Below, piece by piece: positions 43,852 to 52,989 of a DNA stretch of 64,000 nucleotides. Numbering within the stretch: the stretch's first letter is position 1; each line of letters begins with the position of its first letter. The DNA is from a bacterium (lineage in GTDB: Bacteria; Zhuqueibacterota; Zhuqueibacteria; Oleimicrobiales; Geothermoviventaceae), in NCBI GenBank assembly GCA_028275345.1, contig JAPWUV010000001.1:1-64000 (forward strand), written 5' to 3'. Under the pieces are notes generated by a model that saw nothing but the letters and a program-made list of their open reading frames with translations, did no database searches and was not told the DNA's origin. Made by a program: the position numbers and the translations under genes.

Positions 43852-45719
43852 CCGAAGAACCTTCGCAGCCAAAGTTCGAGAGTGATCACGCGACTCAACT
43901 TGGTCGTGTGGTAGTCGTGCCTACCTTCCAGGTGTTCTTGAAGCATGCGCGCCACCGTTTGTCGCCGGACGAAATCGACGTACCTCGCGTTCGGAGCCAG
44001 GAGGACGTGGGTGAGGAATGGACGTAATGGTCCCCGACACCACTCGGGGTAATCGATCCCATCACTCGATCTGGGCCGCAGCGGGAGAGCTCTCTCCAGG
44101 CCCACTCGCTTGAGGAAGAATCGGCCGCGTTGCACGCCAGCCCAGAAGTAAGGGTTCCGAGCAGGATTCACAGCGCGTCTCAGTCGGGCGAGCGGGCTGG
44201 GCTTCGCGACCGGAAGGCCGTAACGCGGGGTGGTGATCCTGGCTAGGTCCGGGTAGTATTTCGCAAAAGCCCTGCGGTAGAAGCGTTGACCCACCTTCAA
44301 CTCCACGGGGATCTTGGCAATAAAGTCTACCAATTCGTAGTCGTAGAAGGGGCTACGGTGGTCGAAATCCAAAGAGGCCAGCTTCGCGCCCAGCATGACC
44401 ACCCTGCGATGGAATTGGTACCAACGCAGGTGCTCGGAGCGCCGGGCGGTCGGCCAGTCGATCGGGTAGCTCTCGAAAACCTGCTGCACGAAAGACTCCG
44501 GATAGGTCGCAAAGCGCACGTAGAGTGTCGGGGAAAGGATTTCGCGGCGTTCCCCTTCGTCCAGCGGTTGCCATCTCAAACCGCGTCGGAAGAGATCGAG
44601 CCTGGCAGGTCCCGTGTTGGAGAGGAACTCCCGCCGAGCCCACTCTCCGGTGAAGAGATCCCCCGAGGCACCTGTCAGTAGCACCTCTATCCCGTCTGCC
44701 CGGATTTGGGGATATGGCTCGCTCGGTTGGAAACGTTCCCAGTTGAGCATCCCCTCCGTGGCCTCAATGGCCTCTTCGGCGATCTCTCCAAGAAACCCGG
44801 GGGTATAGAAGATTGGGGTGTTCGGCGCTCCCCTTGCCTCCGCCACCTTCCGCGCGAGACGGATGTCCGCCGAATCGGGCATCCCGTACGCGTAGGTCCG
44901 AATCTCAGGGGAGAATTCCACCGCGGAAGCGAACACGGTGCGGGAGTCCAGTCCGCCACTCAGGAGCAGGGCTGTCGGGCGTCGGGTGTTGAGGTGTCTT
45001 TGAACGGCGTGCTTTACGAGACTGTGAAACTGGTCGGCAGCTTCTTCGAGGGTCATCGGCTTCGGGCTAGGACGATAGTCCCAGTAGCGGTTGAACTTGA
45101 CTCGCCCATCCCGCCAGGTGGCCACCGTCCCCGGAGGGAAAAGCCGGATTCCTTCGAACAGGGTCTGGTCGTTCAGCAGATGCCCGAAAATCAGGAGCTG
45201 GACGATCCCCTCCTCGCTTGGTCGCTTTGCCAACCACCCCAGCTCAAATAGGCATTTGGCCTCGGATGCGAAGGCGAATCGACCTGCGCCATCGTCGCTG
45301 TGGAAAAGAGGCCGTAGGCCGTATCGGTCGTTGAAAAGGATCAGCTGGGATTGAGCGGCATCCCAGAAAGCCGCAACGAACGATCCATTGAAGTGAGGGA
45401 TGGCTCCGGTCCCGTGCTCCTGCAGGAGTCGGAAGACGTGCTCGGCGATGCTGTTTTCGCGCAGCTGCGCCGGGGGTTCGTACGGTCCCCAGTCGTAGAT
45501 CACCCCGTCCAGCGCCAAGAGGCTCCCATTCGGATGTGCGACGAGCTGCAACAGCTCATCGCCCCGGTTCAAGGCCACATGGCCCAGAACTGCTCCGTCG
45601 GCTGCCTCGAACGCTGAACGCCAGTTTGATCGATATCGGAGGCGCACACACATTCGAGCTGCCAAGGGTTTCAGTGCGTCGGAACCTTCTGGAGCGGCAA
45701 TTCCGAAAATTCCGGGCAT
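43848..45719 (-). CDS. Asparagine-synthase-like amidotransferase lacking the catalytic Cys
   Basis: 623 residues with the two-domain layout of AsnB. The glutaminase-like half (~1-190) starts MPGIFGIAAPEG: the nucleophile Cys2 of the family (MCGI) is Pro here. Other parts of the fold remain (NGSFVAAFWDAAQSQLILFNDRYGLRPLF). The synthetase half has the PP-loop LLLSGGLDSRTV (~250), but the later motif is TGASGDLFTGEW rather than the usual GADE form. So it may activate a carboxylate with ATP and use free ammonia or an amine, as Cys-less AsnB-like enzymes such as lasso-peptide cyclases do. ATG 45719 has GGGAG upstream. EPS loci often carry such a gene; it may amidate a uronic acid. Confidence 0.85.
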   Translation of the reverse strand: MPGIFGIAAPEGSDALKPLAARMCVRLRYRSNWRSAFEAADGAVLGHVALNRGDELLQLVAHPNGSLLALDGVIYDWGPYEPPAQLRENSIAEHVFRLLQEHGTGAIPHFNGSFVAAFWDAAQSQLILFNDRYGLRPLFHSDDGAGRFAFASEAKCLFELGWLAKRPSEEGIVQLLIFGHLLNDQTLFEGIRLFPPGTVATWRDGRVKFNRYWDYRPSPKPMTLEEAADQFHSLVKHAVQRHLNTRRPTALLLSGGLDSRTVFASAVEFSPEIRTYAYGMPDSADIRLARKVAEARGAPNTPIFYTPGFLGEIAEEAIEATEGMLNWERFQPSEPYPQIRADGIEVLLTGASGDLFTGEWARREFLSNTGPARLDLFRRGLRWQPLDEGERREILSPTLYVRFATYPESFVQQVFESYPIDWPTARRSEHLRWYQFHRRVVMLGAKLASLDFDHRSPFYDYELVDFIAKIPVELKVGQRFYRRAFAKYYPDLARITTPRYGLPVAKPSPLARLRRAVNPARNPYFWAGVQRGRFFLKRVGLERALPLRPRSSDGIDYPEWCRGPLRPFLTHVLLAPNARYVDFVRRQTVARMLQEHLEGRHDYHTTKLSRVITLELWLRRFFG

Positions 45720-45831
45720 GAGATCGTCTCCCAGATTGTTTGAAACACGGCTCGCCGACCCCGGAGCTTTTCCACCAGCCAGCTTGGCAAATGAAGGCCA
45801 ATTGCCGAGGCCTTGTGCATCTCCTCGTTCT

Positions 45832-46998
45832 CTACAGGATCGATAATAGCTGGGGCTTGAGACCCATATCCGAAAGGCTGCCCCGGATTTCCCCAAGGTA
45901 AAGGGAATTGGCCACGAGCACTACCTCCGGACCGAACGAGCGGAGTTCTTCCGGCGAGTGGATGCGGAGCCCCGTCCCGGCCGCGTATTTGCCCACTTTG
46001 CGGGGATTCTGGTCGACTAGCCACAATGGCTCTTCCCCCAGCTCCAGCAGGTTGAGAAAGCTGATAGCCTTGGAGCCAATCCCCCAAATGGCCACAGCTG
46101 TCCCCGAAGCCAGCATGGGTCGCAGAACTGAGCGCCAGCGACTGAGGACTTCTTGGGCTCCTGCGGCGAAGCTCCTGACTTGACTTACCTGGATTGTGGC
46201 GGGGAGGGAACGGGCCTCCCCGCGCAAGCCCTCCCCGAAGATCACCTCAATGGCGAGGTACTGACCGCCATATTCCCTTTCCAGCCGTTCAGTGGCGTAG
46301 CCCCATCTCTCGAACAGCCTTCGCAGCGAACCGAGGCTGAAGTACTGGGGATGCTCGTAGATCAGGTCCCAAACCGCACCTCGCTCGACGATCCACTCGA
46401 GACTGGGGACCTCGAAGTAGCCCGCCGCCGAGCTTTCCTCTCCGACGGCGGATGCGATCTCCCTCACGAAGAGCGACGGCTCCGCTACATGTTCCAGAAC
46501 GTGCCGGCAGATGACCAGGTCCACAGGCCCCGGCAGGTGATCTTTCCGAAACGATTCCGGGAGAAACAGGGGGTTATTGGCACTCCCATTGCCCTCGATC
46601 TTGTCCAGGCTCGGGTCGAAGCCGATCCCTTTGCATTTTGCCAAGCCGCAGAACAACCGCAGGAAATCTCCTCTCCCCGAGCCGATTTCCAGCACCGTCT
46701 TCCCTTGCAGGCGGTAGCGCCGCGCCAGGTGGCTCACCAGGGCCTTGGCGTAGCGCTGGAATGTTTGGGAATAGTGGAGCGAATTCTCGTAGTTGACCTT
46801 GTAGTCCATGAGCCCGGGATCGAAAGAGAGGTTGACCCCGTGACCGCAAGCCGCGCAGAACCCCAGGGTCAAGTCTCCGCGCGGTGCAGCGCGGGCCTCT
46901 CCCGCAGTCCTGTAAAGGGCATTGCAGTAGACCGGGATATTCCTGAGCTCGAGGACTGGTTCGACCGTGTTTTCCTCACAGATGGGACATTGTGCCAT
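45832..46998 (-). CDS. Class I SAM-dependent methyltransferase, C-methyltransferase type
   Basis: 388 residues with the three-part layout of sugar C-methyltransferases: an N-terminal Zn-binding part (CPICEE ... CAACG), a Rossmann core with SAM motif TVLEIGSGRGDFL (~105) and VDLVICRHVLEHVAEP, and a C-terminal domain with AVAIWGIGSKAISFLNLL. It resembles its neighbour at 47119 (shared YEHPQYFSLGSLRRLFER / YEHCSYFTTASLRHLFER), and both differ from the more canonical enzyme at 48370. Expected reaction: methyl transfer from SAM to a sugar nucleotide. ATG 46998 follows a weak GGTGA; GTG 47007 is an alternative. Gaps of about 110 nt flank it on both sides. Confidence 0.8.
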   Translation of the reverse strand: MAQCPICEENTVEPVLELRNIPVYCNALYRTAGEARAAPRGDLTLGFCAACGHGVNLSFDPGLMDYKVNYENSLHYSQTFQRYAKALVSHLARRYRLQGKTVLEIGSGRGDFLRLFCGLAKCKGIGFDPSLDKIEGNGSANNPLFLPESFRKDHLPGPVDLVICRHVLEHVAEPSLFVREIASAVGEESSAAGYFEVPSLEWIVERGAVWDLIYEHPQYFSLGSLRRLFERWGYATERLEREYGGQYLAIEVIFGEGLRGEARSLPATIQVSQVRSFAAGAQEVLSRWRSVLRPMLASGTAVAIWGIGSKAISFLNLLELGEEPLWLVDQNPRKVGKYAAGTGLRIHSPEELRSFGPEVVLVANSLYLGEIRGSLSDMGLKPQLLSIL

Positions 46999-47118
46999 CG
47001 CGTTCACCGAGGCCGAGCGATCAGCCGAGCCGAAGACTTCGCACGCGCCGCAACAGGCCGACGGAAGCCATCTGCCGCGCGGCGCTCGGCTCTCCTCCTC
47101 TGGGTTCCGACTTGCTTG

Positions 47119-48309
47119 CTACGGCGCCATCAACTCCGGATCCAGTCCCCACCAACGGAGCTGGGCAGCGATCTCGTCCCGGTAAATGGGGTTCATCACG
47201 ATGACGAAGTCCGGCCGGTACTCGCGCAATTCCTCCGGAGCGGAGATCCTGCGGGCCACGCCCGGCAGATACCTCCCCTGGCGGTGGGGATTGATGTCCA
47301 CCAGCATCCCGATCTGATCGGCGGCGCCGAGGGTGGTGAGAAAGCCCACAGCTTTGGAGCCGGCTCCCCAGATCGCCACCCTTTTCTTCGCTTGCGAGAG
47401 CGATTCGAGCTTTTCCCTCCAATGACGAACCCGCTCCGTTACTTTCCCGGAGAATCGAGCCACAGCTTCCTCAAGCAGGTGGACTTCCCGTGCGTCAGGG
47501 CTGGCGGAAGCTATCCCATTGCGAGGGAGTCCCTCCAGGAGCAGATACTGGCCTCCGTAGGCCAGTTCGACGCGTTCCACGGAGAAGCCTGCGCGCTCGA
47601 ACAGGTGCCGCAGGGAAGCGGTGGTGAAATAGGAGCAATGCTCGTAGTACACGTCCCAGAACGCTGCTTCTTCCAGGACCCGCTTTGTGTCGGGCACCTC
47701 GAAAAAGACCGGAGCGCGGGAATTGCGGTCGCACAGCTCGCGCACCTGTGTCACGAAACGCAGCGTGTCGGAAACGTGCTCGAGGGTATGACGGCAGCAG
47801 ACGAAATCACCTCGCAGGCCCGTATGCTGGGGACCGAAGTAGTCTCGGATGCAGCTGATCCTGGGGGCCACGTCTTCGGGGATACGATCCTCCCGGAGGG
47901 CCGGATCGATGCCGATCCCGTGGTTGTCCCCCAGTCGGCAAAGCAGAGTCAGGAAATCGCCCTTGCCGCAGCCCACCTCGATGATGGTCTTTCCGGTGAG
48001 GGTGTAGCTGCTCACTAGTCGCCTGGCGAGATCCGTGGCGAAGGAGTCGAATGTGGCCGAGAAAGACTGCTGGTCCTCGTACGGTTGGGAATAGTCCACC
48101 CTGTTCGATTCAAATGCGGCGTTGTAGATGAATCCGCAGGAACGACAGAAGGCCAGTTCGATGCGGTGCCGGGGGAAACGTTGCGCTTCGGCCTCGGATT
48201 CGAGCAGGACACAGCTGTGCACCGGCACGTCCGGCACCCGGTAGAACACGAAGCCGTTGCGGCTTTCGCAGCTGGGGCAAGGTGTCGCTATGCTTTGGTC
48301 CTTTTCCAT
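47119..48309 (-). CDS. Class I SAM-dependent methyltransferase, C-methyltransferase type
   Basis: 396 residues, same three-part layout: Zn part (CPSCES ... CRSCG), SAM motif TIIEVGCGKGDFLTLL, FVCCRHTLEHVSD, and C-terminal RVAIWGAGSKAVGFLTTL. Closest to the enzyme at 45832, so the pair probably arose by tandem duplication. The C-terminal Rossmann part suggests binding of a nucleotide sugar. ATG 48309 has AGGA 8 nt upstream; TTG 48312 is possible. The acceptor is unknown. Confidence 0.8.
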   Translation of the reverse strand: MEKDQSIATPCPSCESRNGFVFYRVPDVPVHSCVLLESEAEAQRFPRHRIELAFCRSCGFIYNAAFESNRVDYSQPYEDQQSFSATFDSFATDLARRLVSSYTLTGKTIIEVGCGKGDFLTLLCRLGDNHGIGIDPALREDRIPEDVAPRISCIRDYFGPQHTGLRGDFVCCRHTLEHVSDTLRFVTQVRELCDRNSRAPVFFEVPDTKRVLEEAAFWDVYYEHCSYFTTASLRHLFERAGFSVERVELAYGGQYLLLEGLPRNGIASASPDAREVHLLEEAVARFSGKVTERVRHWREKLESLSQAKKRVAIWGAGSKAVGFLTTLGAADQIGMLVDINPHRQGRYLPGVARRISAPEELREYRPDFVIVMNPIYRDEIAAQLRWWGLDPELMAP

Positions 48310-48369
48310 CAAATCTTCCTACTGGAGTTCGGTTCGCGTCTTCGGAAATGGCGTGAGATTCTTGCGGGG

Positions 48370-49656
48370 TCACTCCACGATGTGCGGTTCGGGAATCGGG
48401 ATGATGAACTTCCCTCCCAGCTCCCGATAAGCTGCCTGCTGGCGCATGATTTCGTCCGCGAAGTTCCAGGCGAGGATGAGTACATAGTCTGGCCGGTCGC
48501 GCAGCAGCGTCTCCGTGGGCAGGATGGGGAGGTGGTTCCCGCTCATGTAGCGCCCGTGTTTGTGCGGATTGAGATCCACGATGTAGTCGAGGAAGTTCGC
48601 GCCGATGCCGCAATAGCTCATGAGGGTGTTGGCTTTGGCGGCCGCCCCGTACCCCGCGATCCGGGCTCCCTCGGCTTTGAGCTTCCTGAGGACGGACGTC
48701 AAGCCCTGGCGGATCTGCTCCACCCGGCTCGCGAAATCGGCGTAGTAGGCATGAGTGGTCACGCCCTTCGCCTGCTCGAGCGCAAGCAAATCGGTCACCG
48801 AGGGCGAGGGGTCGGATTTCTTCTCGATGTAAAGCCGCAGAGAACCTCCGTGGATTGGCAGCCGGCGGACATGGTTCACGTGAAGGCCGCGGCTCCGGAA
48901 CAGGTGTGCGACGGAGCTCACGGAGAAATAGCAGAGATGCTGGTGGTATATCGTGTCGAATTCCCGGTGCTCCACGAGATCCACCACATACGGCACCTCG
49001 ATGACGGCCAGGCCGTCCTCTTTCAGCACCACCTTGATGCCCTCGACCAACCCCTCGAGGTCCGCGACGTGGGCGAGGACGTTGTTGGCGATGACTACAT
49101 CAGCCTTGCGCCCCTCTCTTGCCAGGTCTTTGGCGAGTTGTAGGTTAAAGAAGGTGCACAGCGTGGGGACTCCGGCGCGCTTGGCGGCCTCCGCGGGTCC
49201 TTTGGCCGGGTCGACACCGAGACAAGGGATGCCGGCCGCCACGAAATTGCGCAGAAGGTAGCCGTCATTGCTGGCGATCTCGAGGACGAAGGAGGAGGGC
49301 CCGAGCCGTCGAGTCTCGATGAGTTCCAGTACGTTGGCTCGTGCGTGTTCCAGCAAGGTGGGGGATACCGAGGAGTAGTACGGGTAGTCCTCCGAGAAAA
49401 GGACTTCCGGGTGAACCGTCTCCCGGATCTGCAGCTGCGAGCAATCCTGGCAGAAGACGACGGTCAGGGGTACATGAGGTTCCGGCTCATGCAGGGTCCT
49501 TTCCGTGAGGAGTCGGTCCGCCAGCGGGGTTTCGCCCAGATCCAAAACCGGTGCAAGCCGCTTGCCGCGACAGTTGCGGCAGCCGTCGATGACCCGGTAG
49601 ATGGAGCTCCAGGCGTGCGAGCTTCGGCGAGCGCGGGTTTCAGGAAGCGAGCCCAT
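48370..49656 (-). CDS. NDP-hexose C-methyltransferase (canonical type)
   Basis: 428 residues with all marks of NDP-hexose C-methyltransferases of the TylC3 kind: Zn finger [20 protein letters not shown] ... CQDCSQL, SAM motif [28 protein letters not shown], and the C-terminal signature [20 protein letters not shown]. These enzymes add a branch methyl, usually at C3 of a keto-deoxysugar. It overlaps the SDR gene by 17 nt, and RfbF is next, so the substrate is probably a CDP-linked 4-keto-6-deoxy sugar. ATG 49656 has AGGTGG 4 nt upstream. Most canonical of the three related enzymes. Confidence 0.86.
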   Translation of the reverse strand: MGSLPETRARRSSHAWSSIYRVIDGCRNCRGKRLAPVLDLGETPLADRLLTERTLHEPEPHVPLTVVFCQDCSQLQIRETVHPEVLFSEDYPYYSSVSPTLLEHARANVLELIETRRLGPSSFVLEIASNDGYLLRNFVAAGIPCLGVDPAKGPAEAAKRAGVPTLCTFFNLQLAKDLAREGRKADVVIANNVLAHVADLEGLVEGIKVVLKEDGLAVIEVPYVVDLVEHREFDTIYHQHLCYFSVSSVAHLFRSRGLHVNHVRRLPIHGGSLRLYIEKKSDPSPSVTDLLALEQAKGVTTHAYYADFASRVEQIRQGLTSVLRKLKAEGARIAGYGAAAKANTLMSYCGIGANFLDYIVDLNPHKHGRYMSGNHLPILPTETLLRDRPDYVLILAWNFADEIMRQQAAYRELGGKFIIPIPEPHIVE

Positions 49657-50677
49657 TGTTCCACCTGAGCGAGGAGTCCAATTGGCCTGTGGACAGAAGC
49701 CATTTGACATGGTCGATCCGTTTGTAGCGGGGTCCCTCGAACTCTTCAAGCGCCAGACCGTACCTCCTGTAGGCTTCGTACAGCTGGCGTGCGCCCTCGC
49801 GGGCGGTCCATTTCGGACGGAAGGTCGGAATGGTGCGGAGGATCTTGTCGCAGTTGACCCGGTAGCATCGCTTGTCGGGGCCCGCTTCGCCGGAGAATTC
49901 GATCTGGGCGTTGGGCACGGTGTCTTTCACGATGTCCGCCAGATCGCGGATGCGGTAATTCTCCTCCGTTCGGCCGACATTGAAGGCTTCGTTGTGCACG
50001 CGCTCTTGGGGGGCTTCGAGGAGGCAGGCGAAGGCGAGGCAGACATCCTCCACATGCACGATGGGGCGCCAAGGTGTGCCATCGCTCTTGAGGAACACCT
50101 TGCCGGTGGTGAAGGCCCAGGCCACCAGATTGTTCAGTACCAGGTCAAAGCGGATGCGCGGGGAAAGTCCGTACACCGTTGCGTTGCGCAGGAAGACGGG
50201 GCTGAAGGAGTCGGTGGCCAGCTGCGAGACGTCCCGCTCCACCAGCATCTTGGACAGGCCGTAGGGCGTCACCGGCCGGAATTCGCCGGACTCGTCCACC
50301 ATCTGATCGCCGGACGCGCCGTAGATGCTGCAGGAGGAGGAGAACAGGAAGCGGCGGACGCCAGCCTTCCGCGCCAGCTCGGCCAAGCGAACGCTTGCCC
50401 GGTGATTGATCTCCAGGGTGAGCTCCGGATCGAGGTCGCCGAGGGGATCATTGGAAAGGGCGGCGAGGTGGATCACAGCCTCCACACCCCGCAGGTCTGT
50501 CAGCTCCACATCGCGAACGTCTTTCTCAAGGCTGGGACACTCGGGCATGCCGTTCCCGAAGGTGCAGCGCCGGTAGAGGTCGCTGTCCAAGCCGATCACC
50601 TCGTGTCCCCGGCTTTGCAAAAGGGGGACGAGCACGGCGCCGATGTAGCCCTTGTGGCCGGTGACGAGGACGCGCAT
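49640..50677 (-). CDS. NAD(P)-dependent sugar epimerase/dehydratase (extended SDR)
   Basis: 345 residues. Rossmann motif [18 protein letters not shown] (GxxGxxG), [10 protein letters not shown] with the catalytic Ser and the active-site YGLSK (YxxxK) identify an extended SDR acting on nucleotide sugars. Lying 4 nt after RfbF and overlapping a C-methyltransferase, it probably acts on CDP-glucose or its 4-keto product; whether it is the 4,6-dehydratase, an epimerase or a reductase cannot be fixed from sequence reading. ATG 50677 has GGGAG 8 nt upstream. Confidence 0.85.
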   Translation of the reverse strand: MRVLVTGHKGYIGAVLVPLLQSRGHEVIGLDSDLYRRCTFGNGMPECPSLEKDVRDVELTDLRGVEAVIHLAALSNDPLGDLDPELTLEINHRASVRLAELARKAGVRRFLFSSSCSIYGASGDQMVDESGEFRPVTPYGLSKMLVERDVSQLATDSFSPVFLRNATVYGLSPRIRFDLVLNNLVAWAFTTGKVFLKSDGTPWRPIVHVEDVCLAFACLLEAPQERVHNEAFNVGRTEENYRIRDLADIVKDTVPNAQIEFSGEAGPDKRCYRVNCDKILRTIPTFRPKWTAREGARQLYEAYRRYGLALEEFEGPRYKRIDHVKWLLSTGQLDSSLRWNNGLAS

Positions 50678-50681
50678 CGTT

Positions 50682-51452
50682 TCACTCCCAGATTTTCCAC
50701 GGGGCGTGGCCCGACTGCCAGAGCTCTTCCAGCCGTTTCTTATCCCGAAGCGTGTCCATGCACGCCCAGAAGGAGGTGTGTTTGTAGGCCATGAGTTGGC
50801 CGTCCTTGGCCAGGCGCTCCAACGGCTCCCGCTCAAACTGCGTGTCATCTCCATCGATGTAGTCGAAGACGCCGGGCTCGAGCACAAAAAATGCCCCGTT
50901 GATCCATCCCTCTTTGGTTTGCGGCTTCTCGGAGAACTCCACCACCTGCTCGCCATCCAATTCGAGGTGCCCGAACCGGGCGGGCGGGCGAACCGCGGTG
51001 AGAGTGGCCAGTTTCCCGTGGGATTTGTGGAAGCGGAGCAGGTCGTGCAGGTTAATGTCCGAGACGCCGTCGCCCCAGGTGAGGAAAAAAGTTCCGTTGT
51101 CCAGGTATGGCTTCAGGCGCTTGATCCGGCCGCCTGTGGCCGTTGGCACCCCGGTGTCGATCAGCTCCACAGTCCAGTCCGGCTTGTAGCCCCCCATGAT
51201 CTTCACCTCGCCGGTCCGGAGGTTCACGGTGAGATCGCTGTTGAGGGAGCAGTAGTCGACCATGTATTTCTTGATCACCTCTCCCTTGTAGCCCAGCGCG
51301 ATGACGAAGTGCTTGTAGCCGTAGTAGGAGTAGTGCATCATGATGTGCCAGAGGATGGGTCTGCCGCCGATCTCCACCATGGGCTTAGGTTTGACCTCCG
51401 TCTCTTCCGCAAGTCGGGTTCCTACCCCGCCGGCCAAGATTGCCACCTTCAT
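50682..51452 (-). CDS. rfbF: Glucose-1-phosphate cytidylyltransferase
   Basis: 256 residues, the standard length. Glucose-1-phosphate + CTP gives CDP-glucose + diphosphate, the entry step to CDP-linked 3,6-dideoxy and branched sugars. The nucleotidyl-binding start MKVAILAGGVGTRLAEETE with VKPKPMVEIGGRPILWHIM, the metal-binding LTWGDGVSDI and FWACMDTLRDK near the end are family hallmarks. GAGGAGGG precedes ATG 51452. With the SDR and the canonical C-methyltransferase it forms a CDP-sugar cassette; a separate RfbG/RfbH pair is not in the window. Confidence 0.95.
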   Translation of the reverse strand: MKVAILAGGVGTRLAEETEVKPKPMVEIGGRPILWHIMMHYSYYGYKHFVIALGYKGEVIKKYMVDYCSLNSDLTVNLRTGEVKIMGGYKPDWTVELIDTGVPTATGGRIKRLKPYLDNGTFFLTWGDGVSDINLHDLLRFHKSHGKLATLTAVRPPARFGHLELDGEQVVEFSEKPQTKEGWINGAFFVLEPGVFDYIDGDDTQFEREPLERLAKDGQLMAYKHTSFWACMDTLRDKKRLEELWQSGHAPWKIWE

Positions 51453-51536
51453 GGCCTATCACCCTCCTCAATGATGCTCATCCGTTTACCGCGAACCACT
51501 GATCACCCTCGGGGAAAATGCGGTGGCATACGGCTG

Positions 51537-52433
51537 CTATGCCCGCGCCAAATCCACAAGAGCCTGGCGCAGCTCGGGGCCGTAGACATCCCGCCACCAA
51601 GCCAAGATTTGCAGGAGACGGATGTAGACCCGCGCCCGGTCGGTTGCTGAGAGCGAAGAATCGCTGGCAATACGCACGAACTCCGCCCACCGGCGGAGGG
51701 CGGGTGTGGCGACCTTCCCACGCCACCGGGGATCGAAGAACGCCATTTGGGCCTTTAAGCTCTTGTCGTAGCTGGAAGCAGCCTCGTGCCAGCGACGGAA
51801 GAACATCACCCGAGGCAGCTCGACGAACTTGCCCAGCAGGGCCAGATGGCCGAGGAGACAATTGTCCGAGCCAACGAAGGCGCCAAGGAGACGGGTCCGA
51901 GCCAGAGCCTGGGGGCGGATCAGCCCGAAGACCGGATTGCACATTCGCACGTTGCTGAGGTAGCGGTAGAAGCGGGTTACCGGCGAATCATCCTGGAGGT
52001 CGAGCTGGTCCTCGTAGTCCCCCAACGGGCGGCCCTCGGCGTCGATGATGCGAGTCCGGCCGTAGCAGAGCACCACATCCGGATTCGCTTCTAGCACCGG
52101 GAGGCAGGAGGCAATGTACTCGGGATGGCACACATCGTCCGATGACGCCCACTTGAAATACTTTCCGCGTGCGAGGTGGAAAACGCGATTGAAGTTCCAC
52201 GCGGCTCCGCGATTCACATCCGATCTGTAGTAACGGACCCGCGGGTCGAGCCGCTGGTAGCGGCGGCAGATCTCCTCCGTCCCGTCGTTCGAGGCGTTGT
52301 CTGAGATGATCAGTTCGAGATGGGAATGGGTCTGGCCAAGGATCGACTCAATCGCCTCGGCCACGAATCTCTCGCCGTTGTAGACCGGCATCCCAACGCT
52401 CACAAGCGCCGTCGCGGAAGGGGAATCGGCCAT
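51537..52433 (-). CDS. GT2 glycosyltransferase
   Basis: 298 residues. N-terminal GT-A core with VSVGMPVYNGERFVAEAIES, LIISDNASNDGTEEICRRY, the metal motif KWASSDDVCHPEY and a C-terminal tail without membrane helices. It should transfer one sugar to the growing lipid-linked unit in the cytoplasm. ATG 52433 has GGAG 7 nt upstream; the earlier in-frame ATG at 52484 has none. Lies between the SLBB gene and rfbF. Confidence 0.87.
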   Translation of the reverse strand: MADSPSATALVSVGMPVYNGERFVAEAIESILGQTHSHLELIISDNASNDGTEEICRRYQRLDPRVRYYRSDVNRGAAWNFNRVFHLARGKYFKWASSDDVCHPEYIASCLPVLEANPDVVLCYGRTRIIDAEGRPLGDYEDQLDLQDDSPVTRFYRYLSNVRMCNPVFGLIRPQALARTRLLGAFVGSDNCLLGHLALLGKFVELPRVMFFRRWHEAASSYDKSLKAQMAFFDPRWRGKVATPALRRWAEFVRIASDSSLSATDRARVYIRLLQILAWWRDVYGPELRQALVDLARA

Positions 52434-52497
52434 CGCGTCTCCTCGTTTGCCTATCGGGTTTGCGTCAGAATCGAGGTGGTTCATGTCCGAGCGAGCT

Positions 52498-52989
52498 TCA
52501 CTGTCGCCTGGCCACGGTGATGTAGAAGTAGATCTGGGCCAGCACGGTGAGCCGCGCGACGAAGTCCAGCACGCGGCGGAATGTGTATCCCTTGGACCCG
52601 CTGATGATCACCGTGTCGTCGGGTCTCAGCGGAGGGAGGAGGTGCCTGTCGGCGGTGTTGAAGTACTCCGCCAGGTTCACCCAGACGACCGCGGGATCCT
52701 TGCCTTGGGTGTAGCTGCGCACGATCTTGACGCGGCTCAGTTTGGCCCCCTCCACGAAACCGCCCGCGTAGGCGACCAACGAAATGAGATCCGTGTTGCT
52801 TGGCACCAGGTACTGGCCAGGCTTGGCCACGAAGCCGAGCACGTTGACCGGCATGAGCAGCTCGTCCTCTTTCCCGATGTAGTAGCGGGACGGCCGGTCT
52901 TGACGGATCAGACTCTGCAGCTCGTTCTCCTGCCCGATCACGCCCTGGGCCAGGAGGAACAATGGCACGATCAGCCATGCTCTTTTCAT
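52498..52989 (-). CDS. Short SLBB-domain protein (polysaccharide-export related)
   Basis: Only 163 residues. Signal peptide MKRAWLIVPLFLLAQGVIGQ, then one SLBB-like domain (~50-135): VNVLGFVAKPGQYLVPSNTD, LVAYAGGFVEGAKLSRVKIV, RPDDTVIISGS. It closes with a hydrophobic helix (RRVLDFVARLTVLAQIYFYI). The Poly_export domain of Wza-type exporters is missing, and the protein is less than half the usual length. It may be an accessory ring protein or periplasmic adaptor, with a full exporter elsewhere. ATG 52989 overlaps the sugar-transferase stop as ATGA. Confidence 0.72.
   Translation of the reverse strand: MKRAWLIVPLFLLAQGVIGQENELQSLIRQDRPSRYYIGKEDELLMPVNVLGFVAKPGQYLVPSNTDLISLVAYAGGFVEGAKLSRVKIVRSYTQGKDPAVVWVNLAEYFNTADRHLLPPLRPDDTVIISGSKGYTFRRVLDFVARLTVLAQIYFYITVARRQ

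Noticed and set aside
46153-48018. A 621-codon open frame on the plus strand
   Set aside because: Antisense to two methyltransferase genes with intact Zn and SAM motifs; no start signal.
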